A DNA stretch of 16,551 nucleotides from Ruminococcaceae bacterium UBA5904. GTDB taxonomy: Bacteria; Bacillota; Clostridia; Oscillospirales; Acutalibacteraceae. Below the pieces are notes generated by a model, which saw nothing but the letters and a program-made list of their open reading frames with translations, was not told the DNA's origin and made no database searches. Every line of letters starts with the position of its first letter. Position 1 is the first letter of the stretch. The position numbers were made by a program, and so were the translations under genes. Positions 1 through 7,069 of this stretch are shown here, piece after piece. The stretch spans positions 1 through 16,551 of the forward strand of contig DJEG01000008.1 in assembly GCA_002431305.1 (NCBI GenBank), written 5' to 3'.

Positions 1-439
1 GCTTCTGACCGCCGGAAAGCTGTGACGGACGGGCGTTTATAAACGGCTCCATTCCGACCTTTTTAAGGTATTTCATAGCGACTTCCTTGGCTTCCGGCTT
101 TGAACGCTTAAGCGCGGAAACCTGACCGACGATACAGTTGTCGAGCGCGGTCATATTATTGAAAAGGTTGAAGCTTTGGAACACCATGCCGACCTTTGTG
201 CGGTACTGTGTTATCTTGATATCCTTTGAGGTGATATCCTTGCCGTGGTAGAGAATCTGACCCGAGGTAGGCGTTTCGAGCTGGTTTATACAACGGAGCA
301 TAGTGCTCTTGCCCGAACCGGAGGCTCCGATTATGCTTAAAACCTCGCCCTTTTTTACACTTAAATTAATGTCCTTTAATACGGAGTGATCTCCGAACTG
401 TTTTTGAAGGTGGACAAGCTCTATAACGTTATCCGACAT
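1..439 (-). CDS. Amino-acid ABC transporter ATP-binding protein (partial, C-terminus off the left edge)
   Basis: This is the ATPase of a polar amino-acid importer of the GlnQ/HisP type; it hydrolyses ATP at the inner face of the membrane to power the permease encoded just upstream. The first 146 residues are visible. They show Walker A GASGSGKST (about residues 38-46), the Q-loop glutamine in VFQSFNLF (about 88) and the ABC signature LSGGQ (141-145), after which the window ends, so Walker B and the H-loop are not seen. The ATG at 439 follows the permease stop codon by one base, and its ribosome binding site AAGGAGGA lies inside the last permease codons, so the two are translationally coupled. 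It is the third gene of the operon. The lysine riboswitch upstream suggests a lysine importer. Family assignment is firm; the substrate is inferred. Confidence 0.96.
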   Translation of the reverse strand, partial: MSDNVIELVHLQKQFGDHSVLKDINLSVKKGEVLSIIGASGSGKSTMLRCINQLETPTSGQILYHGKDITSKDIKITQYRTKVGMVFQSFNLFNNMTALDNCIVGQVSALKRSKPEAKEVAMKYLKKVGMEPFINARPSQLSGGQK

Positions 440-440
440 A

Positions 441-1208
441 TTACATGTCCTCCTTTTTAATATGAATTTCGGCTTCGGAATTGCTCTGCGAACCGAATAC
501 CGTGTAATTTTCGTTTCCGTCAAGACGTTTTTCGACATATCGGAGAATTCTCGTTATCGTAAATGTAAGAATGAAGTAGATTACGCATACGATAAGGTAG
601 GTCTGGAATGTCTGAAACGTCGATTTTTTGATAACGCCGGCGAAGAAGTAAAGCTCCGTAACGCCTATAACGTTAAGTACCGACGTATCTTTAATATTGA
701 TAACGAACTCGTTGCTTATCGAGGGGAGTATGTTTCTCATTACCTGGGGGATGATGACCTTTAACATCGTCTGCGAATGAGTCATGCCGATACTCATTGC
801 GCCCTCGAACTGACCGCGGTCTATCGATATGATACCGCCTCTGACGATTTCAGCCATGTACGCACCGGTATTGATAGATACTATGATAAGCCCCGAGGGG
901 ATGAGCGGGAGAGTGTTTCCGCCCGTTGCGAATGCGTAGCCCCAGTAGATAACCATTGCCTGAACCATCATGGGTGTGCCTCTGAATATCTCGACATATA
1001 CGGCGATAATCGCGTTTATGATTTTATGAAGAGCTTTGAGAACGGGATTCTTCGACTTGGGAGCCGTACGTATAACGCCCGTCAGAAGTCCGATTACAAG
1101 ACCCGCGACCGTACCGATAAGGGAGATAAGCAATGTATTGCCTACGCCCTTTAAAAGCTGGGGATAATACTTGACCAGAATGTCAATAACATTTTTAAAA
1201 AATTCCAT
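441..1208 (-). CDS. Amino-acid ABC transporter permease (HisMQ/GlnP family)
   Basis: This is the membrane subunit of the polar amino-acid importer, 255 residues, a usual length for the family. The N-terminal part holds the conserved segment NTLLISLIGTVAGLVIG and the FRGTPMMVQ motif (about 75-83). The EAA loop that docks onto the ATPase is clear at about 120-145 (E..RGGI.SI..GQ.E.A.SIGM). Several hydrophobic segments (about 22-45, 66-90, 103-118, 165-190, 203-222) are consistent with a typical five-helix permease. A good ribosome binding site (GGAG) sits just before the ATG at 1208. It lies between the binding-protein gene, from which a hairpin separates it, and the ATPase gene, with which it is coupled. 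The short charged C-terminal tail carries the ATPase ribosome binding site. Confidence 0.96.
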   Translation of the reverse strand: MEFFKNVIDILVKYYPQLLKGVGNTLLISLIGTVAGLVIGLLTGVIRTAPKSKNPVLKALHKIINAIIAVYVEIFRGTPMMVQAMVIYWGYAFATGGNTLPLIPSGLIIVSINTGAYMAEIVRGGIISIDRGQFEGAMSIGMTHSQTMLKVIIPQVMRNILPSISNEFVINIKDTSVLNVIGVTELYFFAGVIKKSTFQTFQTYLIVCVIYFILTFTITRILRYVEKRLDGNENYTVFGSQSNSEAEIHIKKEDM

Positions 1209-1228
1209 GGTTACTCCGTTTCATTAAA

Positions 1229-1259
1229 ACGGCAGACGCTTATTTAAAGTGTCTGCCGT
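1229..1259 (-). terminator. Intra-operon hairpin between binding-protein and permease genes
   Basis: On the minus strand, ACGGCAGAC and GTCTGCCGT form a perfect 9-bp stem with a 13-nt loop, followed by only four U residues. It lies between the binding-protein stop codon and the permease ribosome binding site. This looks like a leaky terminator or a 3'-end stabilising hairpin, which would give more binding protein than permease, as is common in such operons. The function is inferred from position and the short U run. Confidence 0.7.
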
Positions 1260-1276
1260 CCGATAACAAATTTTAA

Positions 1277-2197
1277 TTACTTCTTAACTATAACGACAAG
1301 GTTTGAAATGTAGTAGGGGGTGGAGAAGTCGATTTCTTTCTTGCGTTCCTCCGTAGGAGACATACCGGCTACGATAGCGTCGATAGTGCCTGCGTTAACG
1401 GCGGTGATAAGAGAATCAAATTCCATAGCGTAAACTTCGAGTTTTAATCCGAGCTTGTCAGCTACATACTTGGCAATCTGAACGTCGTAACCGTTAGCGT
1501 AAAGTCCATCCTGACCCTCGCTGCTGATGGGTACTGCGCCGAAAGTCTCGGTGTTGTCGGTCCAGTTGTAGGGCTTATAGTTGCACTCCATGCCGACTTT
1601 AAGAGTTCCGGTCGGGTTTGCTGGAGTCTCGCTCTCGAGTGCGAACTTGTCAACCGTACCGCCGTTTGAAAGAGTAACTATCTGCTCCATGAGCTGTGAT
1701 TTTTGTTCCTCGGTGATTCCCGCGAGAACTTCGTTTACCTTTGCAAGAAGGTCTGAACCTTTCTTAACGCCGATAGAAACGCTTACGTCCGAATCGGTTG
1801 CGGTAAAGCCGGTATCGTTATTTTTAAAGGGGAGGAAAGTAAGAGAAGAATCCTGCTCGGTTACGGAGTAAGCGGTGGGTTCCTCTGCGATGTAGCCGTC
1901 GATAGCCCCGGTTTTAAGCGCATTAAGAAGATCCGAGAAGTCGGGGAGAATTTCAGCCTTTACATCGGGAATCTGGTTAATTGCCTCAGCGTGGAACGTA
2001 CCGGTCTGCGCGCCGATCTTCATACCCTTAAGATCCTGAATTGTCTTAGCCTGTGTTATCGAGCTTACCGAAGAAGCGGAGTTTGATACGTCTGTGTTTG
2101 TCTTATCCGTATCTGACTTATTCCCGCATCCTGCGAATCCCGCTAAACATACGGCTCCTGCTGCCGCTAATGCCATTACTCTCTTGAATGTGTTCAT
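1277..2197 (-). CDS. Amino-acid ABC transporter substrate-binding lipoprotein, circularly permuted
   Basis: This is a family 3 (SBP_bac_3) binding protein of 306 residues, anchored outside the membrane as a lipoprotein. It has a signal peptide ending in FAGC, with the lipidated cysteine at 24, then a Ser/Thr/Asp-rich linker to about 50. The domain order is reversed. The segment that is normally the second half (KTIQDLKGMKIGAQTGTF, then DGYIAEEPTA, then SIGVKKGSDLLAKVNEVL) occupies about 51-172. A linker follows at about 173-196. The normal first half (GTLKVGMECNYKPYNW, GYDVQIAKYVADKLG, then TEERKKEIDFSTPYY) occupies 197-306 and ends at VVIVKK, exactly where the hinge normally leads into lobe 2. 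Ligand residues look intact, including R285 in TEER and E204 at the place of Asp11 in the LAO protein. It is the first gene after the lysine riboswitch; its AGGAG is 11 nt from the ATG. Confidence 0.95.
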   Translation of the reverse strand: MNTFKRVMALAAAGAVCLAGFAGCGNKSDTDKTNTDVSNSASSVSSITQAKTIQDLKGMKIGAQTGTFHAEAINQIPDVKAEILPDFSDLLNALKTGAIDGYIAEEPTAYSVTEQDSSLTFLPFKNNDTGFTATDSDVSVSIGVKKGSDLLAKVNEVLAGITEEQKSQLMEQIVTLSNGGTVDKFALESETPANPTGTLKVGMECNYKPYNWTDNTETFGAVPISSEGQDGLYANGYDVQIAKYVADKLGLKLEVYAMEFDSLITAVNAGTIDAIVAGMSPTEERKKEIDFSTPYYISNLVVIVKK

Positions 2198-2224
2198 TTT
2201 TAATACAACTCCTGTTTTGTTATT

Positions 2225-2265
2225 AAAAATACAAGCCTGCGAACCCGAAATGGTATCGCAGGCTT
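2225..2265 (-). terminator. Riboswitch-controlled intrinsic terminator
   Basis: On the minus strand AAGCCTGCGA (2265-2256) pairs with TCGCAGGCTT (2242-2233); two more C-G pairs can stack above an internal loop. GTATTTTT follows. It lies between the lysine aptamer and the binding-protein start codon, so it acts as the expression platform. An alternative helix is visible: GGCTTT (2302-2297) with AAAGCC (2266-2261), plus TATC of the aptamer P1 3' strand (2309-2306) with GATA (2257-2254). That helix would break both P1 and the terminator. Confidence 0.9.
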
Positions 2266-2305
2266 TGAATCAATCAAAAATTATGACGGATAACAAAAAG
2301 CCATT

Positions 2306-2474
2306 GATAGTTCTCCACATACGAGGTATGTGACAGTCCTGCGCCTGTTAAGCGCAGACCCAGCAGAACAACGGCGGCAAACCGGAAAATTCGCTTCGGC
2401 GGAACAGCCTTTCCTCCGGCGCCGTTTGCCGCGGCTCAAATGTCGGAGTACTATTCATATCCGCAACCTCTATC
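2306..2474 (-). promoter_or_regulatory. Lysine riboswitch (L box) aptamer
   Basis: Read on the minus strand, the segment starts with GATAGAGGTTGCGG and ends with GTGGAGAACTATC, so the ends pair as P1. Between them are the other L-box hallmarks in order: an AGTA element, GGAGGAAAGGC followed by GCCGAAGCG, CTGCTGGGTCTGCGC, and GACTGTCACATACC facing GTATGTGGAGA. Its length of about 169 nt fits the class. It sits between a consensus promoter and a terminator upstream of an amino-acid importer. Known L boxes bind lysine and switch genes off, so the operon should be transcribed when lysine is scarce. Assignment is from recognised consensus elements; no covariance-model score was computed. Confidence 0.95.
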
Positions 2475-2503
2475 AGGTGCTGCATGTCTGTATTTTTGTC
2501 TGC

Positions 2504-2532
2504 ATTATAATCCCGCTTACGGCGTTTGTCAA
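2504..2532 (-). promoter_or_regulatory. Sigma-70-type promoter of the lysine transporter operon
   Basis: On the minus strand TTGACA (2532-2527) and TATAAT (2509-2504) are separated by exactly 17 bases, which is a perfect match to the housekeeping consensus. The expected start is near 2497, about 20 nt before the riboswitch P1 strand. Confidence 0.9.
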
Positions 2533-2635
2533 TAGGTGAAACCGTTTTTCTTGAGTTTGAACAAAAACAGACCGTAAGAAATGTTCTTAATTGTTCCTAT
2601 CGCATAATAAAACGGAAGAAAAAACGCAGAATCTA

Positions 2636-2664
2636 TTGACAGCGATGTCAGAAAATTATATAAT
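2636..2664 (+). promoter_or_regulatory. Sigma-70-type promoter of the leucine-rich-repeat gene
   Basis: TTGACA (2636-2641) and TATAAT (2659-2664) with a 17-base spacer form a perfect consensus promoter, about 30 bases upstream of the start codon at 2702. It points away from the lysine-operon promoter about 100 bases to its left. Confidence 0.88.
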
Positions 2665-2701
2665 TTCTGTTGGATTTTACGATTTTGAGGGGTAATGTTC
2701 A

Positions 2702-5188
2702 ATGAAAAAAAGACTGTTATTTGTTTTTATTACCGTAATTCTGTCGGCGGTGTGCGGTTTCGGCGTTTTTGCCGCCGAGGAGGTTGTGACCGATTCGACA
2801 GGAACGTATCAGTATACGTCTTATTCGGGTTACTTTGCGAGACTTGATAAAGTTCTGACTCAGCCGGACGCTGATTTTGTAATTCCCGAAACGGTAGACG
2901 GCATTAGGGTTGACTCTCTCGGCGTTGATATATTTAAAGTTGACGACGATACGGATTACAGCGAGAGTATTATTACCGTCACGGTTTCCGATTCTCTTAA
3001 AAGCTGGAACATAGGCGCGTTCAGAAACTGCCCGAATGTTGAAAAATTCATTGTTTCCGATACCAATACGGTATTTACTACGGACGAATACGGTATTCTT
3101 TTCAATAAAGAAATGACACATATTCGAGAGGTTCCGAATAATATCAGCATCACCGAATATGTTATTCCGAGTACGGTTACGTCGTTTTACTCGGGCTTTT
3201 TCCCTCCTCAGATTGAGACTCTTACAATTCCCGGAAGCGTTACGGATTTTGGTCAGGACGCCGTAAAGCATAATAATCAGAACAAAGTTAAAAATCTTAT
3301 TATAGAAAACTTCAGAGCAGACTGGCCCGACAGCGTTTTCGAAGAGTGGAGTTCAATTGAAACCGTAACCTTAGGTGAAAAATCGGAGGTTATAAGCGCA
3401 AGTGCTTTCCGCGGCTGCGGACGCTTAAAAGAAATTAAGGGCGGGGAAAATATAAAGAAAATTGGAGACGATGCGTTTTACAACTGCGGAAATCTTACGA
3501 CAGCAATTTTTGAAAATGTTGAAGAAATAGGCGAGTATGCATTCTTCTTTTGCAAGAAGCTTACGGTTGTACCCTACGGAGATAAACTAAAAAAAATGGG
3601 CAAGGATGCTTTCTCGAGCTGTTACGGGCTTGAAAGTGTTACAATTCCGGCGTCGCTTAGTGTTGTGCCTGAATTGGCGTTTTGGAACTGCGACGCTCTT
3701 AAAGAGCTCAATGTAGAATACGGATGTACGCAGATTGACAAACAGGCTTTCTACAGCTGTAAACTTACGGACATAATGATTTCCGGCAGCGTTAAAACTA
3801 TTGGGGATGAGGCTTTTAAATTCCAAACAGGCGGACAAATGACCATAACGCTTGAAGAGGGTGTCGAAAATATAGGAGCAGAGGCTTTTGCCTGTTTTAA
3901 TGAATATTTTTACACGTCTTTTTCATTGCCGAAATCGATAAAAACGATAGGCGAAAACGCATTTGATAATCACAGGTGCAGTTCATTTACCGTACCGGAG
4001 GGCTGTAAATCAATAGCCAAGGGTGCATTTGATTCAGATAAGATTTCGGGTACTTTTACGCTGACTGTGTTAAGCCCTGACTGCGTTATTGATGATGAGG
4101 GTGTATTCCAAGGTAACAGCTGTTTTAATGCTTTATATTATGCTTATCCCGGTTCGACTGCCGAAGAGCATGTAAAAAGTCATCCCACGTATGTTGCTTA
4201 TACGATGACGTCCGGCGGTGCGAGATACGGAACAAACACGTTCGTTTCACTGTGTGATGAGGGCGGACATGTTCCCGGGGAGACTTGCAGTATATATACT
4301 CGCTGTAAATACTGCGGTATGGAAATGATGACCCATACGGACGAAAATAACGATGATATATGCGACATTTGCGGAAAATTCTGCGGAAAAATCGACGTTG
4401 AATATATAAACGGAATATTGAGAATATTCGGTGACTGCGATAATATCGACGCGTATAAAGAATTTGCGCCGTATACGAAAACGCTTATACTCGATAAAGG
4501 CGTTACGAAAGTATTGAGCGGACAGTTCGACGGGTTTGACTCAATTCGTATGATTTATATTTCCGATACGGCTGAGAGCATAGAGGATTCTGCGTTTTAT
4601 GACTGTGAAGAATTATCGGCGGTTATATTTGCCTTAGATTCGACGGTTTTGGGCGAAAACGTATTCGGCTCTGAAATTAATGTGTATATTCCGAATACGT
4701 CGGATATTAATATTGAGGACGCGAATATGATAAAGTATACGTTTGATAATTCAACTCTTTATCTGTTAGGATTTCTGAGATCGGACATGTATACGTATCT
4801 TGATACGGTTTCGATGTTTACGCTGATGTTTGACGATATTAAGAATGTTTACATAGACAGGTTCGAGGCTGTCGGATTTACGATTTATACGTATAATAAA
4901 GAAAACGACTCGTTTAAACGATCCGATAAGTTTGACGAGGTTACGTTCTCTGTCATGGTTGAAACGCCTGACGGCGAGCGGAAACAGGTTTCGTATAACG
5001 ACCTGGGCGAATATCTCGACGACGGCAAGGGTACATTTTATATCATAACGGACACTTCCGACGGAAATGACCACAATGATACTAAGGTAAGCGTTGTCGA
5101 CAGAATTAATCAGACGATAAGCAGAATTCTTGCGGCGATAGTCAAACTGCTTAACAAGATATTCCTTTTCTTCTCTAAGTTTAAATAA
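2702..5188 (+). CDS. Secreted leucine-rich-repeat (BspA-like, LRR_5) protein
   Basis: This is an 828-residue surface or secreted protein with a Sec signal peptide (KKRLLFVFITVILSAVCGFGVFA, cleavage about 24-25). BspA-type repeats of the form IGxxAFxxCxxLxxVxIP run from roughly 55 to 475, clearest from about 215 to 450 (for example IGDDAFYNCGNL, MGKDAFSSCYGLESVTIP, IGENAFDN). A Cys/His-rich segment at about 515-562 carries CKYCG and CDICG pairs and a Thr-His-Thr-Asp link, perhaps a structural metal site. A second, shorter block around 565-670 contains IEDSAFYDCEEL. The last 29 residues or so are an amphipathic, hydrophobic-basic helix ending FFSKFK. GAGGGG precedes the ATG. Family members elsewhere act in adhesion or host interaction; the role here is unknown. 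It is a single-gene unit with its own promoter and terminator. Confidence 0.93.
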   Translation: MKKRLLFVFITVILSAVCGFGVFAAEEVVTDSTGTYQYTSYSGYFARLDKVLTQPDADFVIPETVDGIRVDSLGVDIFKVDDDTDYSESIITVTVSDSLKSWNIGAFRNCPNVEKFIVSDTNTVFTTDEYGILFNKEMTHIREVPNNISITEYVIPSTVTSFYSGFFPPQIETLTIPGSVTDFGQDAVKHNNQNKVKNLIIENFRADWPDSVFEEWSSIETVTLGEKSEVISASAFRGCGRLKEIKGGENIKKIGDDAFYNCGNLTTAIFENVEEIGEYAFFFCKKLTVVPYGDKLKKMGKDAFSSCYGLESVTIPASLSVVPELAFWNCDALKELNVEYGCTQIDKQAFYSCKLTDIMISGSVKTIGDEAFKFQTGGQMTITLEEGVENIGAEAFACFNEYFYTSFSLPKSIKTIGENAFDNHRCSSFTVPEGCKSIAKGAFDSDKISGTFTLTVLSPDCVIDDEGVFQGNSCFNALYYAYPGSTAEEHVKSHPTYVAYTMTSGGARYGTNTFVSLCDEGGHVPGETCSIYTRCKYCGMEMMTHTDENNDDICDICGKFCGKIDVEYINGILRIFGDCDNIDAYKEFAPYTKTLILDKGVTKVLSGQFDGFDSIRMIYISDTAESIEDSAFYDCEELSAVIFALDSTVLGENVFGSEINVYIPNTSDINIEDANMIKYTFDNSTLYLLGFLRSDMYTYLDTVSMFTLMFDDIKNVYIDRFEAVGFTIYTYNKENDSFKRSDKFDEVTFSVMVETPDGERKQVSYNDLGEYLDDGKGTFYIITDTSDGNDHNDTKVSVVDRINQTISRILAAIVKLLNKIFLFFSKFK

Positions 5189-5193
5189 TAATG

Positions 5194-5227
5194 AAACCGC
5201 TCGGGGCTTGAATCCGAGCGGTTTTTT
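5194..5227 (+). terminator. Intrinsic terminator of the leucine-rich-repeat gene (probably bidirectional)
   Basis: AAACCGCTCGG (5194-5204) and CCGAGCGGTTT (5214-5224) form an 11-bp perfect stem with a 9-nt loop, ending in a run of six T. It starts 5 bases after the stop codon. Read on the minus strand it is followed by TTTCATTATTATTT and may also end the convergent LuxR-type gene. Confidence 0.93.
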
Positions 5228-5248
5228 CTGTGGGGGATATATTGTTTG

Positions 5249-6268
5249 TTATTCGCGGGTTATTACGTATTTGCTTAACTGTTTACGGCTGTCGATACCG
5301 AGTTTATTAAATATGTTTCTCAAATGTGCGCGGACGCTGTTTACGCTTATCCCTAAAAAGTCCGCGATCTCCGTATTCGTCATAGAACGCGAGGCGAGCA
5401 TTGAGATATTGAATTCTACTGCCGTCAGTTTGTCCGAAACGGTATCGCCCGTAATTTTATTATGAACCTTTACCCAGTTTTTATGATATTTCGAGGATAG
5501 TGAATGAATTGTTTTGTATTCGTTCGGACAGTCGTATCTAAGACATTTTTCGAGCATGCCGCTCAACATTCCGCGTGTTTCGGCAAACGGCATTAAAAAA
5601 CCGTCGGGCTTCGCATATTCCCACGCAAGACGGAAGTAGTATTCGGCTTTATCCGTACGGTTTAATTCCATATAACCTATACTTATGATAAGTGCGAGGT
5701 AGATTTGCGCTATCGGACTCGGTTTCTTCATGAAAATCAACGCGCACTCGGCAAGTCCTATTGCTCTGCCGACGTTTCCCGTCATTTCGAGATAGTGTGA
5801 ATACGCGTAAATTGCCATGGGCTTGAGTTCCTCCGGCACGGAAAAAGCGTCGATTCCGACGGGCGGAAATTCTATTGCATTAAAATTATGGATTATTATA
5901 TTAAAATAAATTGAGAGAAATTCGGCTGTTTTCTCTAAACTCGGCGTTAATTCCGACTTTGAAATGTCGTTCGCCTGTTGTATCAGTTCAGCGATGTTTT
6001 CTGTATTATCCCCGGAAACCGATGACAGAGCATTTATTATAAGTGCCGCGAGAACTGTGTTACGGTGTTTTATATCGACAAGAGAGTTTATTTTTTCTCC
6101 CGCTTCATTTGCGTATCCTCTGTAATAAAGCAGTTCGCTTTCACATACGGTTCGTTTTTCACTGTCCTCAATGCTTTTTACAAAATCGTCGGCATGTCCC
6201 GGGGTAAAATATCCGCCTGTTAATATGAACGGATTATGCGATTTTGTGATATTTTCGTTGTCGTTCAT
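5249..6268 (-). CDS. LuxR-family transcriptional regulator with a helical N-terminal region
   Basis: This is a 339-residue DNA-binding regulator. The C-terminal 59 residues (about 281-339) are a clear LuxR/GerE helix-turn-helix: LTAVEF, then TNTEIADFLGISVNSVRAHLRNIFNKLGI, with the usual recognition-helix pattern. The first 280 residues are predicted to be mostly helical and TPR-like (for example AIGLAECALIFMKKP, YMELNRTDKAEYYFRLAWEYAK). No receiver domain, sensor domain or ATP-binding motif is visible, so its signal is unknown. The ATG at 6268 is used; the ribosome binding site before it is weak. It faces the leucine-rich-repeat gene tail to tail. Two inverted repeats upstream (6293-6320 and 6367-6385) are candidate operators. 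Its target genes cannot be told from the sequence. Confidence 0.85.
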   Translation of the reverse strand: MNDNENITKSHNPFILTGGYFTPGHADDFVKSIEDSEKRTVCESELLYYRGYANEAGEKINSLVDIKHRNTVLAALIINALSSVSGDNTENIAELIQQANDISKSELTPSLEKTAEFLSIYFNIIIHNFNAIEFPPVGIDAFSVPEELKPMAIYAYSHYLEMTGNVGRAIGLAECALIFMKKPSPIAQIYLALIISIGYMELNRTDKAEYYFRLAWEYAKPDGFLMPFAETRGMLSGMLEKCLRYDCPNEYKTIHSLSSKYHKNWVKVHNKITGDTVSDKLTAVEFNISMLASRSMTNTEIADFLGISVNSVRAHLRNIFNKLGIDSRKQLSKYVITRE

Positions 6269-6292
6269 GCGTATTCACCGTCCGAAATGAAT

Positions 6293-6320
6293 TAGTCCGA
6301 ATTGACAGAAAAACGGACTA
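6293..6320. repeat. Inverted repeat upstream of the LuxR-type regulator
   Basis: TAGTCCG (6293-6299) and CGGACTA (6314-6320) form perfect 7-base arms 14 bases apart, just upstream of the regulator start codon. GTCCGAA also occurs at 6280-6286 as a direct repeat. It may be an operator or a leader hairpin. Confidence 0.6.
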
Positions 6321-6366
6321 TACATAATTTGTTCATATTTAATTATACATCATGTAATATTTGATA

Positions 6367-6385
6367 TAATTCCGGTATGGAATTA
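6367..6385. repeat. Inverted repeat in the GNAT/LuxR-type intergenic region
   Basis: TAATTCC and GGAATTA are perfect 7-base arms separated by GGTAT. The site lies about 100 bases upstream of the regulator start codon. The dyad form suggests protein binding; the binding protein is unknown. Confidence 0.5.
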
Positions 6386-6434
6386 ACGTTAAACAGACGG
6401 CAAAATACTTTTAAAACATTCGGAAACAAATCTG

Positions 6435-6992
6435 TCAGATTTCTAATGCGAGCGAAACGGTATTAAATCCGTATGAGAAGATTTCTTTAAATCCGTATTT
6501 TGTATACATCTTATATCCTGCGGAATTCCTTGAAACACAGCAGACGGAGAGAGTATCAATCCCCTTTGATTTTAAATGCGCGCACAGTTCGTCAATCAGT
6601 TTTGTGCCCCAGCCATTGCGCTGATAATCGGGCAGGATGTCCATGTGAAGATGAACGCTTTTATTTTTAATGCATTTTAGAGAGAGCATATAGCCTATAA
6701 GCGCGGACGAGAGAACGGGCGAGGTTTTTAATACGCGTTTTAAATAAACGGACGAATTAAGCTTCATAAATTTATTATAATCGAACGAACAGATTATATA
6801 CCCGACGGCGGTATCATTATCGTCGGCAAGGACAAAAATGTTATCGCTCTCGTTTTCGGTAAAGTAGTCATTATATATAATTGCTGCGGCTTCGAGCGTT
6901 TTTTCGCTGTGTTTGAAAAATCCTTCGGCGGTTTGTTTGCAGATATAACGAAGCTTCGGTTTGTCGGACGGAATGTATTTTCTGATTTTCAT
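6435..6992 (-). CDS. GNAT-family N-acetyltransferase
   Basis: This is a 185-residue cytoplasmic enzyme predicted to transfer an acetyl group from acetyl-CoA to an unknown amine. The acetyl-CoA binding motif A is clear: HLHMDILPDYQRNGWGTKLI, with Q-R-N-G-W-G at about 124-129. The C-terminal part holds SRNSAGYKMYTKYGFKEI, a typical motif B. The ATG at 6992 is preferred because AAAAGG ends 8 bases before it. A GTG nine bases upstream (7001) would start inside that ribosome binding site. It follows the metallophosphoesterase on the same strand beyond a terminator, and no separate promoter is obvious, so some read-through expression is possible. The substrate cannot be told from the sequence. Confidence 0.9.
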   Translation of the reverse strand: MKIRKYIPSDKPKLRYICKQTAEGFFKHSEKTLEAAAIIYNDYFTENESDNIFVLADDNDTAVGYIICSFDYNKFMKLNSSVYLKRVLKTSPVLSSALIGYMLSLKCIKNKSVHLHMDILPDYQRNGWGTKLIDELCAHLKSKGIDTLSVCCVSRNSAGYKMYTKYGFKEIFSYGFNTVSLALEI

Positions 6993-7025
6993 ATAAAGCA
7001 CCTTTTCACAATTCGGAGTTATGTT

Positions 7026-7054
7026 AAAAAATCCCCGTCCGTACGGGCGGGGAT
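7026..7054 (-). terminator. Intrinsic terminator of the metallophosphoesterase gene
   Basis: On the minus strand ATCCCCGCCC and GGACGGGGAT form a stem of nine pairs with one C-A mismatch around a GTAC loop, followed by a run of T residues. It starts 15 bases after the metallophosphoesterase stop codon. Confidence 0.88.
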
Positions 7055-7069
7055 AGTTGTTTTAAATGA

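Noticed and set aside
462..1154. Two plus-strand open frames opposite the amino-acid permease
   Set aside because: They are antisense shadows of a well-supported permease gene and their translations show no recognisable domain and no good start signal.
2330..2539. A 69-codon plus-strand frame
   Set aside because: It lies on the opposite strand of the lysine riboswitch and its promoter, has no ribosome binding site and resembles no protein family I know.
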